A program made the position numbers and the translations under genes. Shown piece by piece: positions 11,530 to 24,063 of a stretch of DNA of 64,000 nt (the stretch's first letter is position 1; each line of letters opens with the position of its first letter). This DNA comes from Plutella xylostella (Eukaryota > Arthropoda > Insecta > Lepidoptera > Plutellidae). Location: positions 7,261,501 to 7,325,500 of the forward strand of contig NC_064012.1 of the NCBI RefSeq assembly GCF_932276165.1. Reading direction: 5' to 3'. Under the pieces are notes generated by a model. The model worked only from the letters and a program-made list of their open reading frames with translations, was not told where the DNA came from and made no database searches.

Positions 11530-14500
11530 TTATACTTTCCAAAACATTATGTCGTAGAAGATTCACGTAATTACTTACGCTCTAAATATAATTTATAAGA
11601 ATACCGATATAAATAAAGCACAATGAAAACAATCTACACCAGACCGATTTTGATATTTCATTCAAACGTAGCAAGGTAATAATACCAAAGCCGATGTCGA
11701 TAGCAATGGCAAACTGAAAGGGGTAAGTAAGTAAGTAATATTTAGCTCAAAACCAATGCTGCCTTCATTGTATGCACGCCGCGTCTACAGGGGGGCTGTT
11801 ATGTCTCTTGCTTATACTAATAACGCCACCCCTAAGAGGGTGGTTCCGTACAAACAGTGCGCACCTAAACTTTGTATGTTAATATAAACACTCGTGTAGG
11901 CCCCGTTGCGAACATCACAGAATTCAATTCAAGAAAGGATATTATTACATAAGGAGTTTCGGCGAACCGGAATTATTTGTCAAGGGTACACCCTAGATGG
12001 GGTAAGTAGGGTTCGGTTGGTTTTTGTTTATATCCTCATTGTAACAAATATGTATACTATGTGAATGTATTCTAAAAGATTTCTTACTACTTAATTAAAA
12101 AGGTTCGAGTGTTAATGTAGACCGTGATAATTATTGCGATATTTAGTCATGTTTGTGTGTAGGCAATAACACATCAAGTACGTATTTAAGCCAAAAACGT
12201 TGTTGTGCCCGTAAATATTCATGAATCAAATCCTGAAAGTACCTAGACAGTTCAACTCGCATTTTTACTAAGTACTTACATAAAATTTAAAAACTTGATC
12301 TATCTGAACGTACCAACTACCATCCGCCTAGGGCGGACACTTGTCCCACAGGTCACACCTCCTCTCTCTTATCATAAGAATATACGTATCTCCACCCGAG
12401 TACAGAACAACCAACTAAACTGCGAGTCGGCTTGCGGCAACAACTTCGGATAACATTGGGGCTGACAGCCAAGTCGGCGTTTACCCAGAGACGTTGTGGA
12501 AAGTCCGGGAACAGTTGGAGGAGTTGCACATTTGTATGCACATTAAACATGAGGCGGCGACACGTGTCGAACGATCATCTTTATATTGCCACTCTCCACC
12601 CCAAGATTCCTGTTCTGTAAACACTACCGAGCCTCGGACACGATATGCGAATGTGTGGCGCAACAGTAAACTAAGGAAGTCGATCGATAATCCAGGACAA
12701 CCTGAAATTTCCTGACTGGATTTTAGGCCAAAACATAGGTACTTACATGTACCTACTCATATTTCCAAGCCATTTTTAAATGTTGTATACTAATACAACA
12801 TTTAAAAATAACTGCAGAATATTTATAACGAAATTTTATGCTTAACACGAGTCTAGCTAAGCAGGATCCACTAAGTAATAAACTTTTTTAAAGGCAAATT
12901 AATAAAAGAATGAAATATTTCCCCTTTCGGTCCAAACATTCAGCGGACTTGTTTGCAGTAAACACGAAAGTAAAATCTATCGAGTTTAATATTTAAATAA
13001 CGGAGTGCTTCAAGTTTATTGCCAACATCTAAGCCCACCCCGCGCGTTTAGCGTTACCGATTCGTGGCTCATTGAATCCAAAGTGAGCTTGGCTTTCTAA
13101 AATCCCTACCCTCCCTTTTTCATTTTTACGAGTGTTGCCTCAGCGTTGGGTACTAATGAACTCCGTTCCATCCCCTTTTCATTAAATTATTATTACTTGG
13201 TCACTTCTATTCCAAATACATAATGTAAAAGGCACTTTCGGCCACAACTTTGGGCCGCGTTCGGTAAAATTAAACTTTATCTCCCCTCTTATTAAACTCG
13301 GATTTCGTAAATTTTGTAGCAGATTACGTGACTTTATTGGTTGCGTTTTTGGTTGCTGTTAAGTAATTGGATCTGTCTTTATTGTGTTCACATTGAAGTC
13401 AAACTTTACCATCAAACCTACCTGTAAATAAATAGCGTTTTTAAAACAAAAGCGTTATTTTGTATATTTCAATCCAAACGTATTACGCATTATAATTATA
13501 GTAAGTTGGACCATAGTTATTATTCTGTGGTTGGACTAAAGCTAAGAATCTAACTAATTCAGTTTTCATTCCATCTTCATCCTAACATTCTAAAAACAGC
13601 ACAAGCCAATATTTTTAATTCTCATGCAGTTAGTCCTCTCCTTGTTTGTCAAGCAATCAGTCAAGGTGATACCGTCAAGTCGTATTGACGGCTCTATCGC
13701 TTGGAGGGAAGTGCATACGCGATCTGCAAACAGCGCCGCCACTGGCGCGCGTGCCAAAATTTGATAAAGTCCTCACTTCATGTCTAATCATGCGGGGGTG
13801 CGGGTCGGACCCAAAGTTATGGACCGTTTTGCTTACAGTTTTAAGGAAGACTGATTGCAGCTTTTAATTCATATACGGTTTTTTTTATTTTTTGCAGCAA
13901 AAAAATCAAAGATTACTTACTTCAGTACGTCTGAGTTCCAGCTGTAGTGGTTTCCCACTTATCCAGGTTTCACTATTATTATTAAATAAATAAAAAAAAC
14001 AATAAAATTTCGTTCAAACATTATTGTAGAAACTCATAAATAAATGCTGTCATCATAATGCTCATAATTCATATCGATCGAGATGCTCGTCAAAATCCTG
14101 TCAATCAAGTAAAATGAAAAAAAAAGTTCATTGTTAGTTGGTATTAAGGCTCGCATTCTGCAAACGAACAAGAATGGATATTGTCCAAACCAACCCCACA
14201 TCCCGACGGGTCCATTCACTATCATGCGACATTAAAGGCAAAGTGTACACTGGGGCTCTCATACGCGATCACTGCATTAACATTTTCCATTACGTCCAAT
14301 GCGTACACGCAAATTGACCTGTTCAAATATTTGCACTTTATTTCCCCGTACATGGCCGTACTATGTGTCGTGCGTGTTCCGGCTCCGCTTTTTAGTGATA
14401 CTGTTTGTATGAGCGGTGTGTCGGGGGTGGATGGAAAAGCACCTATCTGCGTGGGACATGCCACCCTGTGTGCATTGCCAAATATTGTGCGTTAAATATA

Positions 14501-14551
14501 CTCACATATTTTTTTTGTCGTTAAGCCCTCTCGCTTACCAATTAGTTATGT
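11530..14551. other. Intergenic sequence without recognised genes
   Basis: Two GC-richer patches (about 12340-12715 and 13650-13870) contain overlapping short reading frames on both strands but no domain, splice pattern or signal peptide that I can support. An inverted repeat of about 20 bp lies at about 12777-12809 (aatgttgtatac / acaacattt). 14181-14495 is open on both strands without similarity I know. An unrecognised upstream exon could be hidden here. Confidence 0.35.
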
Positions 14552-14552
14552 A

Positions 14553-14821
14553 TAAATAAATAAATAAATAAATATGTGGGGACATCTCACACACGGCCAT
14601 CCGACCCCAAGCTAGGCAGAACCTGTGTTATGGGTGTCGGACAGCTGATATATCTACACAAATACATAGATAGATAGATACTAAATATAAATATCAACAC
14701 CCAAGACCCGAGTACAAATATCTGTCTTTTAACAAATATCTGCCCCAGCCGGGAATCGAACCCGGGGCCTTCGGCATAGCAGTCAGGGCCACTAACCACT
14801 ACGCCATTCGACCGTCAATAC
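14553..14821 (-). mobile_element. tRNA-derived SINE
   Basis: On the minus strand it reads a tRNA-like head with an A-box-like ggcgtagtggttagtgg and a B box GGTTCGATTCC. It continues through gctggggcagatatttgtt, cagatatttgtactcgggt and a cagctgtccgacaccc block, and ends in a (TTTA)n-type tail (taaataaataaataaat at 14553-14573 on the plus strand). Same family as 39558-39926 and 59310-59545. The internal TAGA repeat (14663-14680) is a small microsatellite. Confidence 0.85.
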
Positions 14822-15219
14822 ATATATACGTTACGTACCTGTTACAATAGATAGATAGATATGTACTTATATATTATAATATTCTTAATAAAGAAATATG
14901 ATAGGTTTTACTCACGTGATTACGTCTAAGGTCCAAGGCTCGGCGTGTGGGGGCCCCCTCTATGCTTGAGAAATCCAAAAAAATCTTCAGGTACACACAC
15001 AAAATTCACTGGTCTGTCTATAATATAATAAAAACAAATACAATGCCCAATGGCAGTCGATGATAGGCAAACGATATTTCCCAAACTCACATCATTCGGA
15101 TAATCACAAAAGCAACTAAGGGTAAGGGCTGACAACGACTGACCTCTCGTCAAAGTAAAATTAACCTACCGTACAAAAGGAGTATAATATATTGATTTTA
15201 ATCTACCCACATATACATT
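14822..15219. other. Intergenic sequence, nothing recognised
   Basis: A short TAGA microsatellite at about 14847-14862; otherwise no feature seen. Confidence 0.35.
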
Positions 15220-15220
15220 C

Positions 15221-15371
15221 TGTGTAAAAAGTATCGGGACTGGATCAATAAAACACATAATATATTTTGTTATTCATCCAAATTCATTTTATCCCCTTCA
15301 AAGTATGCTCCTTCCGAAACGATACACATACGCCAACGAATTATCCAATCATCACAGCATTTTTTAAACGC
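15221..15371 (-). mobile_element. mariner transposon, 3' end fragment
   Basis: On the minus strand, 15371-15270 reads the C-terminus of a mariner transposase: FKKCCDDWIIRWRMC, then VSEGAYFEGDKMNLDE and a stop. The FEGD...LDE ending is characteristic of mariner transposases. It is followed by about 50 bp running to a terminal-repeat-like sequence (plus strand tgtgtaaaaagtatcgggac at 15224-15243). Everything upstream of this end of the transposase is missing, so the copy is inactive. Confidence 0.85.
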
Positions 15372-16126
15372 TAAATAATTTTGTGTACTGAAATAAAATT
15401 TTACAAAATAGTAGCAAGCTTATTGAAATGTAACAAATTGTAACATTCGTATTTTAATACATTTAATTAAACAAGGCGAGCAGTTAAGGGGCGGAGGTGG
15501 TACATTATTAAACGGTCGGGTGAGACACATTTTCGGCAAGCAAATGTGACACTGCATAAATTTCTCACTCCGCTGCCCTTTGTGCCTCACCCTTTCTCTT
15601 CATATTAAAAACTGCCGAGGTCTTTTAAAATGGCGCTGAACGCAATCAGAAACAGACTACTAACTTTTAAAAGTACCCCTTGTAATGGATAATGTGTCGC
15701 CAACAATCCCAAGCCATTCGTCACGCGTTTCGCACCCTGACAAATGTCCCGATATCAACATCAAAATTGCACCCAGATACGTTTTTAACTGATATCGTTG
15801 GAAAAATATAATAATGTGAGCGTTAGATATACTTAAGTACTTATTTTTGAAGTACCTAGCTCGAAACGTTGTAATTTAATATTAAATTTATGATATAGGT
15901 AATATAATGAGGCTAATAGATATTGCAAGTATACTTATTTAAATAAATGTGAATTTTAATATTTAGATCGTTTATTGGGATTTTTTATTTAAATAGTAAA
16001 TTATTATTTCAGCTGCAATCCGCATCTCCTTTATTAGTACAAAATATCTACATAATAAATAAGTACCTAGTGTTTTTTTATAGCTAGCAGATCCTGACAT
16101 TGTCATGGGTTAGCATAATAGCTACA
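15372..16126. other. Intergenic AT-rich sequence
   Basis: No supported gene. Nothing clearly repeated apart from general low-complexity A/T tracts. Confidence 0.35.
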
Positions 16127-17190
16127 TTCATGGAATTAATAATACAACAGGAATGCGCACTGCACCAAAAAAACGAGCCGACAGAGATAGTCAGCACGGA
16201 GCCCTCCATCTCTTTCTATTTTTGGTGACCATAATTTTAGGTAATTCATGAGACATCACTTCTAATCTATCATGTCGAGAATAGGTGTCGATGGTCTCAA
16301 AGTCACCTATTATTCGAATAATTCGATTGCAATGTAGGTACGAATGTATTTTGGTGATATGACAATTAAGTAAACAAATGGGGTGAAGGTAAAATTTGTA
16401 TAGATTGTCAAAACAGGTTAACATTAAACGCAACTATGTACCTAAAACGTGTTTACTCTGTGGGTGTTCCGTTTACATAGTCTAGTAAAGTGTAGTTGAT
16501 GAAAATAATAAGATTTCAAAAAAATATCTCAACCTAAGTGCTTCCGCCGGTTTTAAGCTTGATAAATTATCTTATAATACTCATATCTATCACCAAAAAA
16601 TCAACAGCTCATAACACTTTACCAGCCTTATAAGATAACAGTCACAATAATACCTAATGATACTTAGGTATAAAATAAAACAAAAAGTTGAATGAAACAG
16701 GTCCTAATTAATGGAAAGTGGTGATTCAAAAGTACGAATGAATGGTCACCCTAACCATAACGTCTTTCACAACAGTATAAACGTCATCCGTCATCTTGAC
16801 AACTTCGGTCTTGTCGTAAAGTATTTAGAAAAACTACCAATATTTTTTATGAAATTATTATTCATACAAATACCAAATATTTCATTAAAATTACATGTTT
16901 ATAATGATTTATAATAAATATGTTTTTGAAAATGATATGATATACAGTAGTCTATGAGTTAATTTAATATTTTTTTTGCATAGCTCTCTTCGTACAAAAT
17001 CTACTAAAGTTTACACAACTAAATCCTGGCAATTGTTAGAAAGAGAGGAAGGGCTCTGTGGTAACCCTCTCTATCGGCTCGCGGCCTCTTTCACTTCAAA
17101 TATAAGTCTTAAGGTGAATACGTTAGGTCTATTTTTGTTTGCATCATTTTGGTGAGTGCGCATTCCTGTTGTATTATTACTTCCATGGCT
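16127..17190. repeat. Inverted repeat pair, about 100-bp arms about 0.8 kb apart
   Basis: Left arm 16127-16216 (ataatacaacaggaatgcgc ... gagccctccatctctttct) recurs in reverse complement at about 17041-17190. The right arm carries about 60 extra bases in its middle. The core word aatacaacaggaatgcgcac is found in both. The segment between the arms (16217-17040) has no coding content I can recognise. It could be a foldback transposon or an inverted local duplication. Confidence 0.7.
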
Positions 17191-17237
17191 ACATTCTACA
17201 AATCATCGAAAAAAAACCACAGAATCCCTATTCATTA

Positions 17238-17346
17238 ACTGCCAGTTTCTATAACTCTATCTAAGAGATTGTTACTTTTGATTATGTCAAAATCGTATGA
17301 AAGTAACTACCAGTTATGGATAGATAGAGATATAGAAACTGGCAGT
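17238..17346. repeat. Small MITE-like hairpin
   Basis: Arms aactgccagtttctataact (17238-17257) and its near complement tatagaaactggcagt (about 17331-17346) can pair. Subterminal atctatctaag/atagatagagat blocks extend the pairing. The roughly 109-bp size and inverted ends fit a MITE remnant. Confidence 0.6.
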
Positions 17347-19360
17347 AAGTTTCCTTCACCTAGTCTATCTTTCACTTTTAAGGAGCAAACTTTTTTTCTC
17401 GGGGCGGTAACTTATAATTTTGTTGTATCATCCCAAACGCCAATCCCGAAGCGCAAAACCGTCACCTATATCAGGTGGCGAGACCTAGATGCTCGTCAAA
17501 GTCGACAAAACAAAACGTGAACCTCACCCTCAATTGTACTCTGGGCCGCACGGAGCTCTGCAAATTTGCTCCAAGTGGCTCCACAGTTGACGGCAAGCGT
17601 CCCCACCATCAGTCTAGCTGTCGTACGAACGCTGCGACACGGCTTCGCACTTAGCGCCACGCCAGTACATGTGTCCACCGCGACGAGGGGCCAACTACCT
17701 TGTTAATAGTTATGAGGGGCAGCATGGTCATCCCACAACAGACGCCCAATTATAAGCCTCACTATGACAGATAGCCTCAATTGCTGGCCTGTACGAGCGC
17801 TATTTTGTGATTTTTTTCCCTTTTGGGTTTGTTGAGCTGAGCGCGTGTGCGGTGGAATGATGGGTTGTATCTACTTACTAAATAACGGTTATAGCAGTCC
17901 CAACACTCGTAGGTATTAGGGTAAGTATACAAATATCCCCGTTTCAAGTTGGTATCCCAAGGCTAAGTGGCCATTATTATAGCCGACCTCCTACGGTAGA
18001 AGATGGTACCTTATGAAAAAGAATGGCATCTCTGATTCATGGCGCCATACAAATTTGGCCATTCTCCTTGGTCATCCCAAATTTAATTAAATCTACTTAT
18101 AGGTATGCTATTATGTCAACCCATAAACTCTAGTGGAAATGAGATAATTATTATGTATACGGAAGCACTCGCAGAAAATTTTGGTTTTGACAGTGTCAGC
18201 TATTATGCTGATCATGTTAAGCGTTCTTTTCAAACAGCTCGCGGTAATCAAGTCGAATTTCAAACAAATTAAACTTTAAAAAATATTACACGGTTCAGAG
18301 TTAGGTTAGATAATTGTCTATTGAATTAATTATCAGGACTTTCAGGACAATTAAAAAAATATAATTTCTTATAATTTTACTACTTATTAGGATTTTTAAT
18401 AAACCAAAATAGCATACAACCAATGCGACATTAATTAGTACCTAGTTATAATATCTTTGACCTGCTAGTTGGTATGTAGAATAGCTAGTAAAAAAAATAT
18501 AAGTAATTTCAGAATGATGCATGCCCTCGGCGTAATTCACAATAAAGTAAATGGCATTTTTTTATTTATTGGCCATTTAGCTATATAACTATTTATTTGT
18601 CCACTTAAAAGTTCCGTGTGATACGGTCATCGAATATCATAACGTGCATATTGGGGTGTTACTAATTTATTGTATTGCTCAAATTGCCTTAATGGTATTC
18701 GTTTAATTTAAATGGTAGTGTGCGGTTGATGCTGTAGATCAAATTGCTCATATTGCCTTCCAATATGTGTACATGTATTCATATTAATTAAAGAATAATG
18801 TAAGCTACTTAGGAATATTGCCTGATTTAATTAATGTATGAGGAAAGTAATTATCCATGAGGTGTAGGTACATCTACATAATGTAAGTGAGACACTTGAA
18901 GATTTAAGATAGTTTCCCACTCCAGAGACTTAGGTTTCCACTCTGAATGCGTATAAAAGTACTTACCTAATATTTGTAGGTAGGTATGTCGGACAAATCT
19001 TAAATAGCATTTACATATACCCACTTATCTTATTTATCTGTTGTTGTCTGAAAAAAAACAGGATATTATAAATTACATACTTAGGTACCTACTACAAGCC
19101 ATATTCGCACTGTCCTAAACCTCACCCTTCATTTTGTTTCTGGGGTTCAAATGTATGTTAGGTATGTGTCTAAGGTCTTAATATAAAAATACGGCTACGT
19201 AATCGTCGACCAACCTGAGAGTTACTTATTGCAAAGCCGATACCTACAATGAATACTGAAACATTGGCTCAGCTGCCTGACACCGACATCTCTCAGGTCA
19301 TTATAAAACAATGTTCAAGTGAAAAACACAGAAGAATCAGGAAAATTCTCACAGATGGCA
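17347..19360. other. Intergenic sequence, nothing firmly recognised
   Basis: 17460-17700 is GC-richer but shows no consistent reading frame or splice pattern I can defend. The remainder is AT-rich. Confidence 0.35.
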
Positions 19361-19374
19361 GCATTTTCAAGTAC

Positions 19375-20040
19375 TGCAAGGACTTTCCAAAATCAGCGCC
19401 ATCTCCCGTAATGAAGCAAAAATATATTAAAATTGTATCCCCCAATGCAGCAGACATTCGTGTGGCGAGTTGATCTATTATATTGTAGCTAGGTGGCGCT
19501 GATATAAAGGCATGAAAAAAAGACAGTTTATATAAGGGGACACTGTGTTAATTTTTTTGTAGATAAGTCTTCTGGACTAGGTAGATAAGAATATCAATCA
19601 AAAGTCGTCGTCCTCACCATTAGCTCGTAAGGGTTAAGGTTTTTTTTTGTAATTTCGCGTATCAGAAACCATGTGTTCTAGCGAAATGAGATCTTCAATA
19701 AAATCAAAGCTGATTTAATTTCAAAGTCAAAGTCAAAATTTTTTATTCATCGTACAAATATAAAATTTTCTGATGAACGTCAATTTTTAAAAATTACTCT
19801 CCGTTCGGATAAGGAGGGGCTCTTTCCTCCTAATACATTATTCTACAGGGTATACCAATTTTGCAACACCCTGTATATGTGTCTCTAATTTTATGAATTT
19901 TCATGGCTTCATATCAGCTCCACCTAGCTACGATATAATAAATCAACTCGCCAAACGAATGTCTGCTGCATTGGGGGATACAATTTTAATATATTTTTGC
20001 ATCATTACGGGAGATGGCGCTGATTTGCAAGTGCTTCCAT
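19375..20040. repeat. Foldback element with about 130-bp inverted arms
   Basis: Left arm about 19388-19515 contains atcagcgccatctcccgtaa and aatgcagcagacattcgt. Both recur in reverse complement in the right arm, about 19908-20027. Between the arms sits unrelated material, including a LINE-tail-like block (aaagtcaaagtcaaaatttt at about 19721-19740) and a small hairpin around cagggtataccaattttgc (19847-19865). The short frame 19249-19473 runs into the left arm and is not a gene. Confidence 0.75.
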
Positions 20041-20440
20041 CTATGGGGACTTTAGATTTGTAAATCTTTTACTAACCTAAACAAAGTGTAAAAAATACAA
20101 TACATTACTTCTAAAAAAAAAGAAAAAAAATCCTTATCTAAGTTTTATGAAGAGATATAAAATAAACAGTTAAATTTAATGTTATTTGTAACTTTATTAA
20201 AAACTTACTCAGTAAGTATAACAATAATTCTAAATTGTGATTTACCTATATAAAAAATTATATACTTACTTACCTGTATTATTGTATTTTATATAAAAAA
20301 ACAAAATACCTAGGTATATTATCGTGAAGGCAAAGGTACAAAAAAAGTACAAATAAGGTAAATAATCGAGCGATTATTAAAAAAACTGTTGTAGGTATAT
20401 CGGATTATTTCTAAGTTATCTTAGTATATATATATATATA
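20041..20440. other. AT-rich sequence with a short TA microsatellite
   Basis: (TA)n at about 20424-20440 immediately precedes the foldback element. Nothing else recognised. Confidence 0.4.
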
Positions 20441-21841
20441 GTCCAGTCAATAAATTACTCAAAATGAGGTGTAGAGGGTAACTAAGCGATTCCTTCAGAA
20501 ACTTGTTCAGGGGGCTCAGGTTGTTAACATACCAAAAGTCCTGACTCCTAGGTGATGAGCGGGGGGAGGAAGGGGGGGTAATGGTACGAATTTTTGGTTT
20601 TTTGCTTATATCTCAAAAACGGTGCATCGGAGAGAAATTTTAAGTTTAAGAGCTCCATTTTATCACTTTATAATAATAAAGTGATAAAATGGAGCTCTTA
20701 AAATTATCTAAAACTTTTATGTCAAATGTTTTTTTCTACTTCCTAACCGTTTCCGTTCCGGAAAAAGTTGAAATTTAGGAGAAAAATCAATTCATGTCAA
20801 AACATTCATAAACATTGCATCATATTATTGTCTAAACCTATTCATAAACGAAAAAAAAGAAGAGGAAAGAAGTTGTAGATTTTTTAATTTACTTTTAGAA
20901 TATATATGTCGCAGGCATCTGGTTTAATCTCCTGTTTGATTGAACCACTAGCCCGTTCATTGGATGGCGCTATTCAGTTGTATGACTAAAGGACAACTCG
21001 TCAAGTCGTTGATTGTAACGTACGACGTCTTGACTGAACGTCATTCAGCGGAGTCGTTGAATGGGATATAGTATAGCAACTTTGTAATGTCTGGTTAGGA
21101 TGAACATGACCAGACAAAAGTCAGCAAAAAGACTATGTTACAAAGCACTTATCTCACAAATTAACTAAACAATAACAATAAACGTACCTTCATATTGTTG
21201 TTTATAATTATCCAGTTACGCCACAATTTTTTCTTTGAAACTATCCGCCCGCGGCGTAAATATAGGTAAATTTTAACACAAATAACGCACTTTAAAGCTA
21301 ATTTATTTGCAAAAAACTAACAATGAAATGAATCAAAAAAATGTTATGACGACAAATGCGTATAAGTTGTCCATTTTTAAATATATTCGTCGGAAGGAAG
21401 TTGCATTATTGGTTTAATTCATATTCTGCAAAAAAATACCTTTTCAACGACGTATCACTCATTTCTATTGGTGCTGGTCCCAGCTTCCATATATTTGTGC
21501 CCATCATCATTTCAACTTTTTCCGAGGGTCATATTTATCATTATCATTATCATTATATATATTAGCTCGAAAACGGTTAGAAATTAGAAAAAAACATATG
21601 ATATAAAAGTTTTAGATAATTTGAAGAGCTCTATTTTATTAGTTTATAATATTTCTCTCCGATGCACCGTTTTTGAGATATAAGCAAAAAACCAAAAATT
21701 CGTATCTTTACCCCTCCCCCCGCTCATCACCTAGGAGTCAGGACTTTTGGTATGTTAACAACCTAAGCCCCCTGAACAAGTTTCTAAAGGAATCGCTTAG
21801 TTACCTGCTCACGCACTCTACACCTCATTCCTTGACTGGAC
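20441..21841. mobile_element. 1.4-kb foldback DNA element, about 280-bp terminal inverted repeats, TA flanks
   Basis: The element begins GTCCAGTCAA at 20441 and ends TTGACTGGAC at 21841, with TA on both outer sides. Left arm 20441-20760 and right arm about 21565-21841 are reverse complements over most of their length. They share gttcagggggct, ggtgatgagcggggggagg, cttatatctcaaaaacggtg and ttttagataattt (or complements). The left arm has an extra perfect palindrome (20647-20700) that the right arm lacks. The 800-bp interior has no transposase frame I recognise, so it is probably non-autonomous. TA flanks fit a Tc1/mariner-type integration, but the family is unknown to me. Confidence 0.8.
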
Positions 21842-21843
21842 TA

Positions 21844-22909
21844 ATTTTTTTGGCAACATGCTTATAACATACAGGATACAGTGTAGGCAATAGGCATTGC
21901 ATAGAAGTACTTAGTAACTTTTTTATCGCCCACACAAAACTAGCCATAGATGGCATAGACGTTTTTTTTCGTGAAGTTTTGTTTTGGTAATGATGTAACG
22001 TGATCGCTTAAAATTTTATATTACTTACTGTTTTCGTACCTACTTAATAAATATTATTCGTTGTATGATTCGTTCGTTACACAGGATGTCCCACAGCGAT
22101 GTCAAAACGGAGAGAAGGACTGATGATTGCCAGTTTTACTAAGATGACATTTTATTTATAATTTAAGCATTAATTAATTATGATCATCGAATTTATAAAT
22201 TAAATACTAGATTACATAATCTTCAGTATAGATAGGTACTTCTATTCCAAGTTGCATCTCCGTGAGACAGCTTGTATTGCATTGCACAATTATAAAGTAC
22301 CTAAAATTGACTTAAAAATTATAATTACAGAAAAATATATTAAGTATATATTATATATCTCTTAACCAAGATAACTTTAATTTTATTAGGTATAACAATT
22401 ACAATTCATGCCTATTTTCAATCACAATAATTACAAAGGTAGTATAGAGGTATAAAATAACTCTTACTTAATCCCAGCTATTATAAAACACTTCATCGCT
22501 ATCACGCTACGAGTCATAATTATCTACTCATTTCCAAAAAGATAAGGTAAGTATGTGGTTAACTCCATAAATATGTTTAATTATGTTACAGCTAATGTTA
22601 GGTAAAGGTAATCTTAAATTAAGATAAACCGGCAAAACCTTAGAATAGCGGATATAATCGGTTTTAAAATTGAATATAAACTAAAATGTATCCTATGAAA
22701 TTAAGCGGGTAGCGAGTAAAATGAAGGTACTCCAATCTTAGTTTTACCCGGTAAATACCTAACCATGCCTACGACTCCTACGAGTAACCATAACAAAGGG
22801 ATACATTTTTATAACTTCAAACTTCGTCTGTATGTAGATACTGACCAATAACGAGTTCGCTAGAAAGTCATTTAAGTATGTACAACAATAGATTTGCACC
22901 AATTAAGTG
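21844..22909. other. AT-rich intergenic sequence
   Basis: No gene or clear repeat recognised. Confidence 0.35.
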
Positions 22910-23019
22910 AGGGCTTATATTTCAATGGCCAGATAAGAATAAAATTGTTGCTGTCATTGTCTAATGCAAACATTCAGATGTGACAGCAACACTTATCTGA
23001 CTATTGAAATATCAGCCCT
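22910..23019. repeat. MITE-like hairpin, about 110 bp
   Basis: Ends pair: agggcttatatttcaatggc at the left and attgaaatatcagccct at the right, with subterminal cagataag/cttatctg and tgctgtcattgt/tgacagcaac also complementary. A relative lies at 56102-56235 (cagataaa, ttgttgtcactgtc, tgtgacagca), so this is a dispersed family. Confidence 0.7.
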
Positions 23020-23523
23020 AAAGCATAAGAAGAAAATAACAATGTAAGATTTATTGAACTGACAGCATTATTGTGTGATTATGGAAACACTTGGCCATTA
23101 AAAAACTATGTACTTATGCTATGTCTGTCTAGCTAGATAAATCTAATTAAACAGTAGTTTTATTGAACATATCCTGTGTGAAACCTTAAACCCTTAGAAA
23201 CTAAATAATATATAAATAATCCTAAGACAACGATAAAATACTATTGTAAATAATTCGTAGAATATGACTTTATCTTGCCTATAAAAATCTAAATAAAAAA
23301 TGATAATAACTAGGAACTAAAGCGGAATTGGGTTTGCATATTATTATGTCTTTTCAAAAAGAATGTTAAACAGTTTCAAACTTATAACAAAATGCGATGG
23401 TCTATAAATATTACCTATTATGTAATTAACTTACATAAATTTCTGAACTCAACTGATCTCACATTACTATAACGCCCTATCTTAGATCCTTCTTCTTGCG
23501 ATTCTAGCTACCTCGTACAAATA

Positions 23524-23684
23524 TGGCGCTCTGCTCACTACACTAGACTGTGACAGTCCCTAAAGAAGCCGAGGCGAAGGCGCGGCGGCGTCGGGGCGGG
23601 GCGAGGTGCTGGCAAGGGGAGAACGCTTCATTGTAGAGGAAGCTATCTACCGCTACAACTCTTTGCAGTGAGCAGAGCGCCTGA
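23524..23684. repeat. GC-rich segment enclosed by a 15-bp inverted repeat, downstream of glycerol kinase
   Basis: ggcgctctgctcact at about 23525-23539 and agtgagcagagcgcc at about 23666-23680 are exact complements. Between them is a strongly GC-rich block (23565-23615), unlike the AT-rich surroundings. A minus-strand ATG at 23632 would give a 24-codon frame rich in Pro, Ala, Ser and Arg, but nothing supports translation. It lies about 380-540 bp past the glycerol kinase stop and beyond the first AATAAA, so it is either an extended 3' UTR structure or an unrelated repeat. Confidence 0.55.
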
Positions 23685-23879
23685 GGCCTGAATAAAACAA
23701 ATGAATTGAGGAAATCATGATTGGAGTACTTTCTGCATAATTAATGTTTTCTACTCCAATCTTAACTGCACCTTTAATTTTTTTACTAGCAACCTTCATG
23801 AACATAGAACAACGCGGACTACTCAATTTTCGTGAAAATAGCACTTAAAAATGTTTCTGTCACTTATTGCATTATAACT

Positions 23880-23885
23880 TTTATT
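23880..23885 (-). terminator. Putative polyadenylation signal of the glycerol kinase gene
   Basis: AATAAA on the minus strand (tttatt on plus), about 180 nt past the stop codon at 24064-24066. It is the first canonical hexamer downstream of the stop. Actual use is inferred. Confidence 0.5.
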
Positions 23886-24063
23886 GACTGTATATCGTAA
23901 TTGTAACATACCTATATCGTTTTCTTACGTGTCAGGTATTAATTGATTCCCATAGTAAAGATTGGATCATATTTATGCAATATGCCGCCTTTTGTTGTGC
24001 GAGGTATAACAGCGTAGACCCAAAAATATGAGGATACCACCACGAGCTTCTTTGTACTGATAA

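Noticed and set aside
12353..12715. Cluster of overlapping short frames on both strands
   Set aside because: Could hide an exon, but there is no similarity, consistent frame or splice evidence.
14181..14495. 104-codon open frame, with an overlapping 80-codon frame on the other strand
   Set aside because: No domain, signal peptide, splice context or codon pattern I can support; both strands are open by chance composition.
14740..14821. Possible tRNA gene on the minus strand
   Set aside because: Same reasoning: SINE head with family copies at 39.8 and 59.3 kb.
19249..19473. 74-codon frame starting with a plausible ATG
   Set aside because: Its second half lies in the left arm of an inverted repeat element, so it is not an independent gene.
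23653..23844. 63-codon minus-strand frame downstream of glycerol kinase
   Set aside because: No similarity; it lies past the likely polyadenylation signal, in non-coding sequence.
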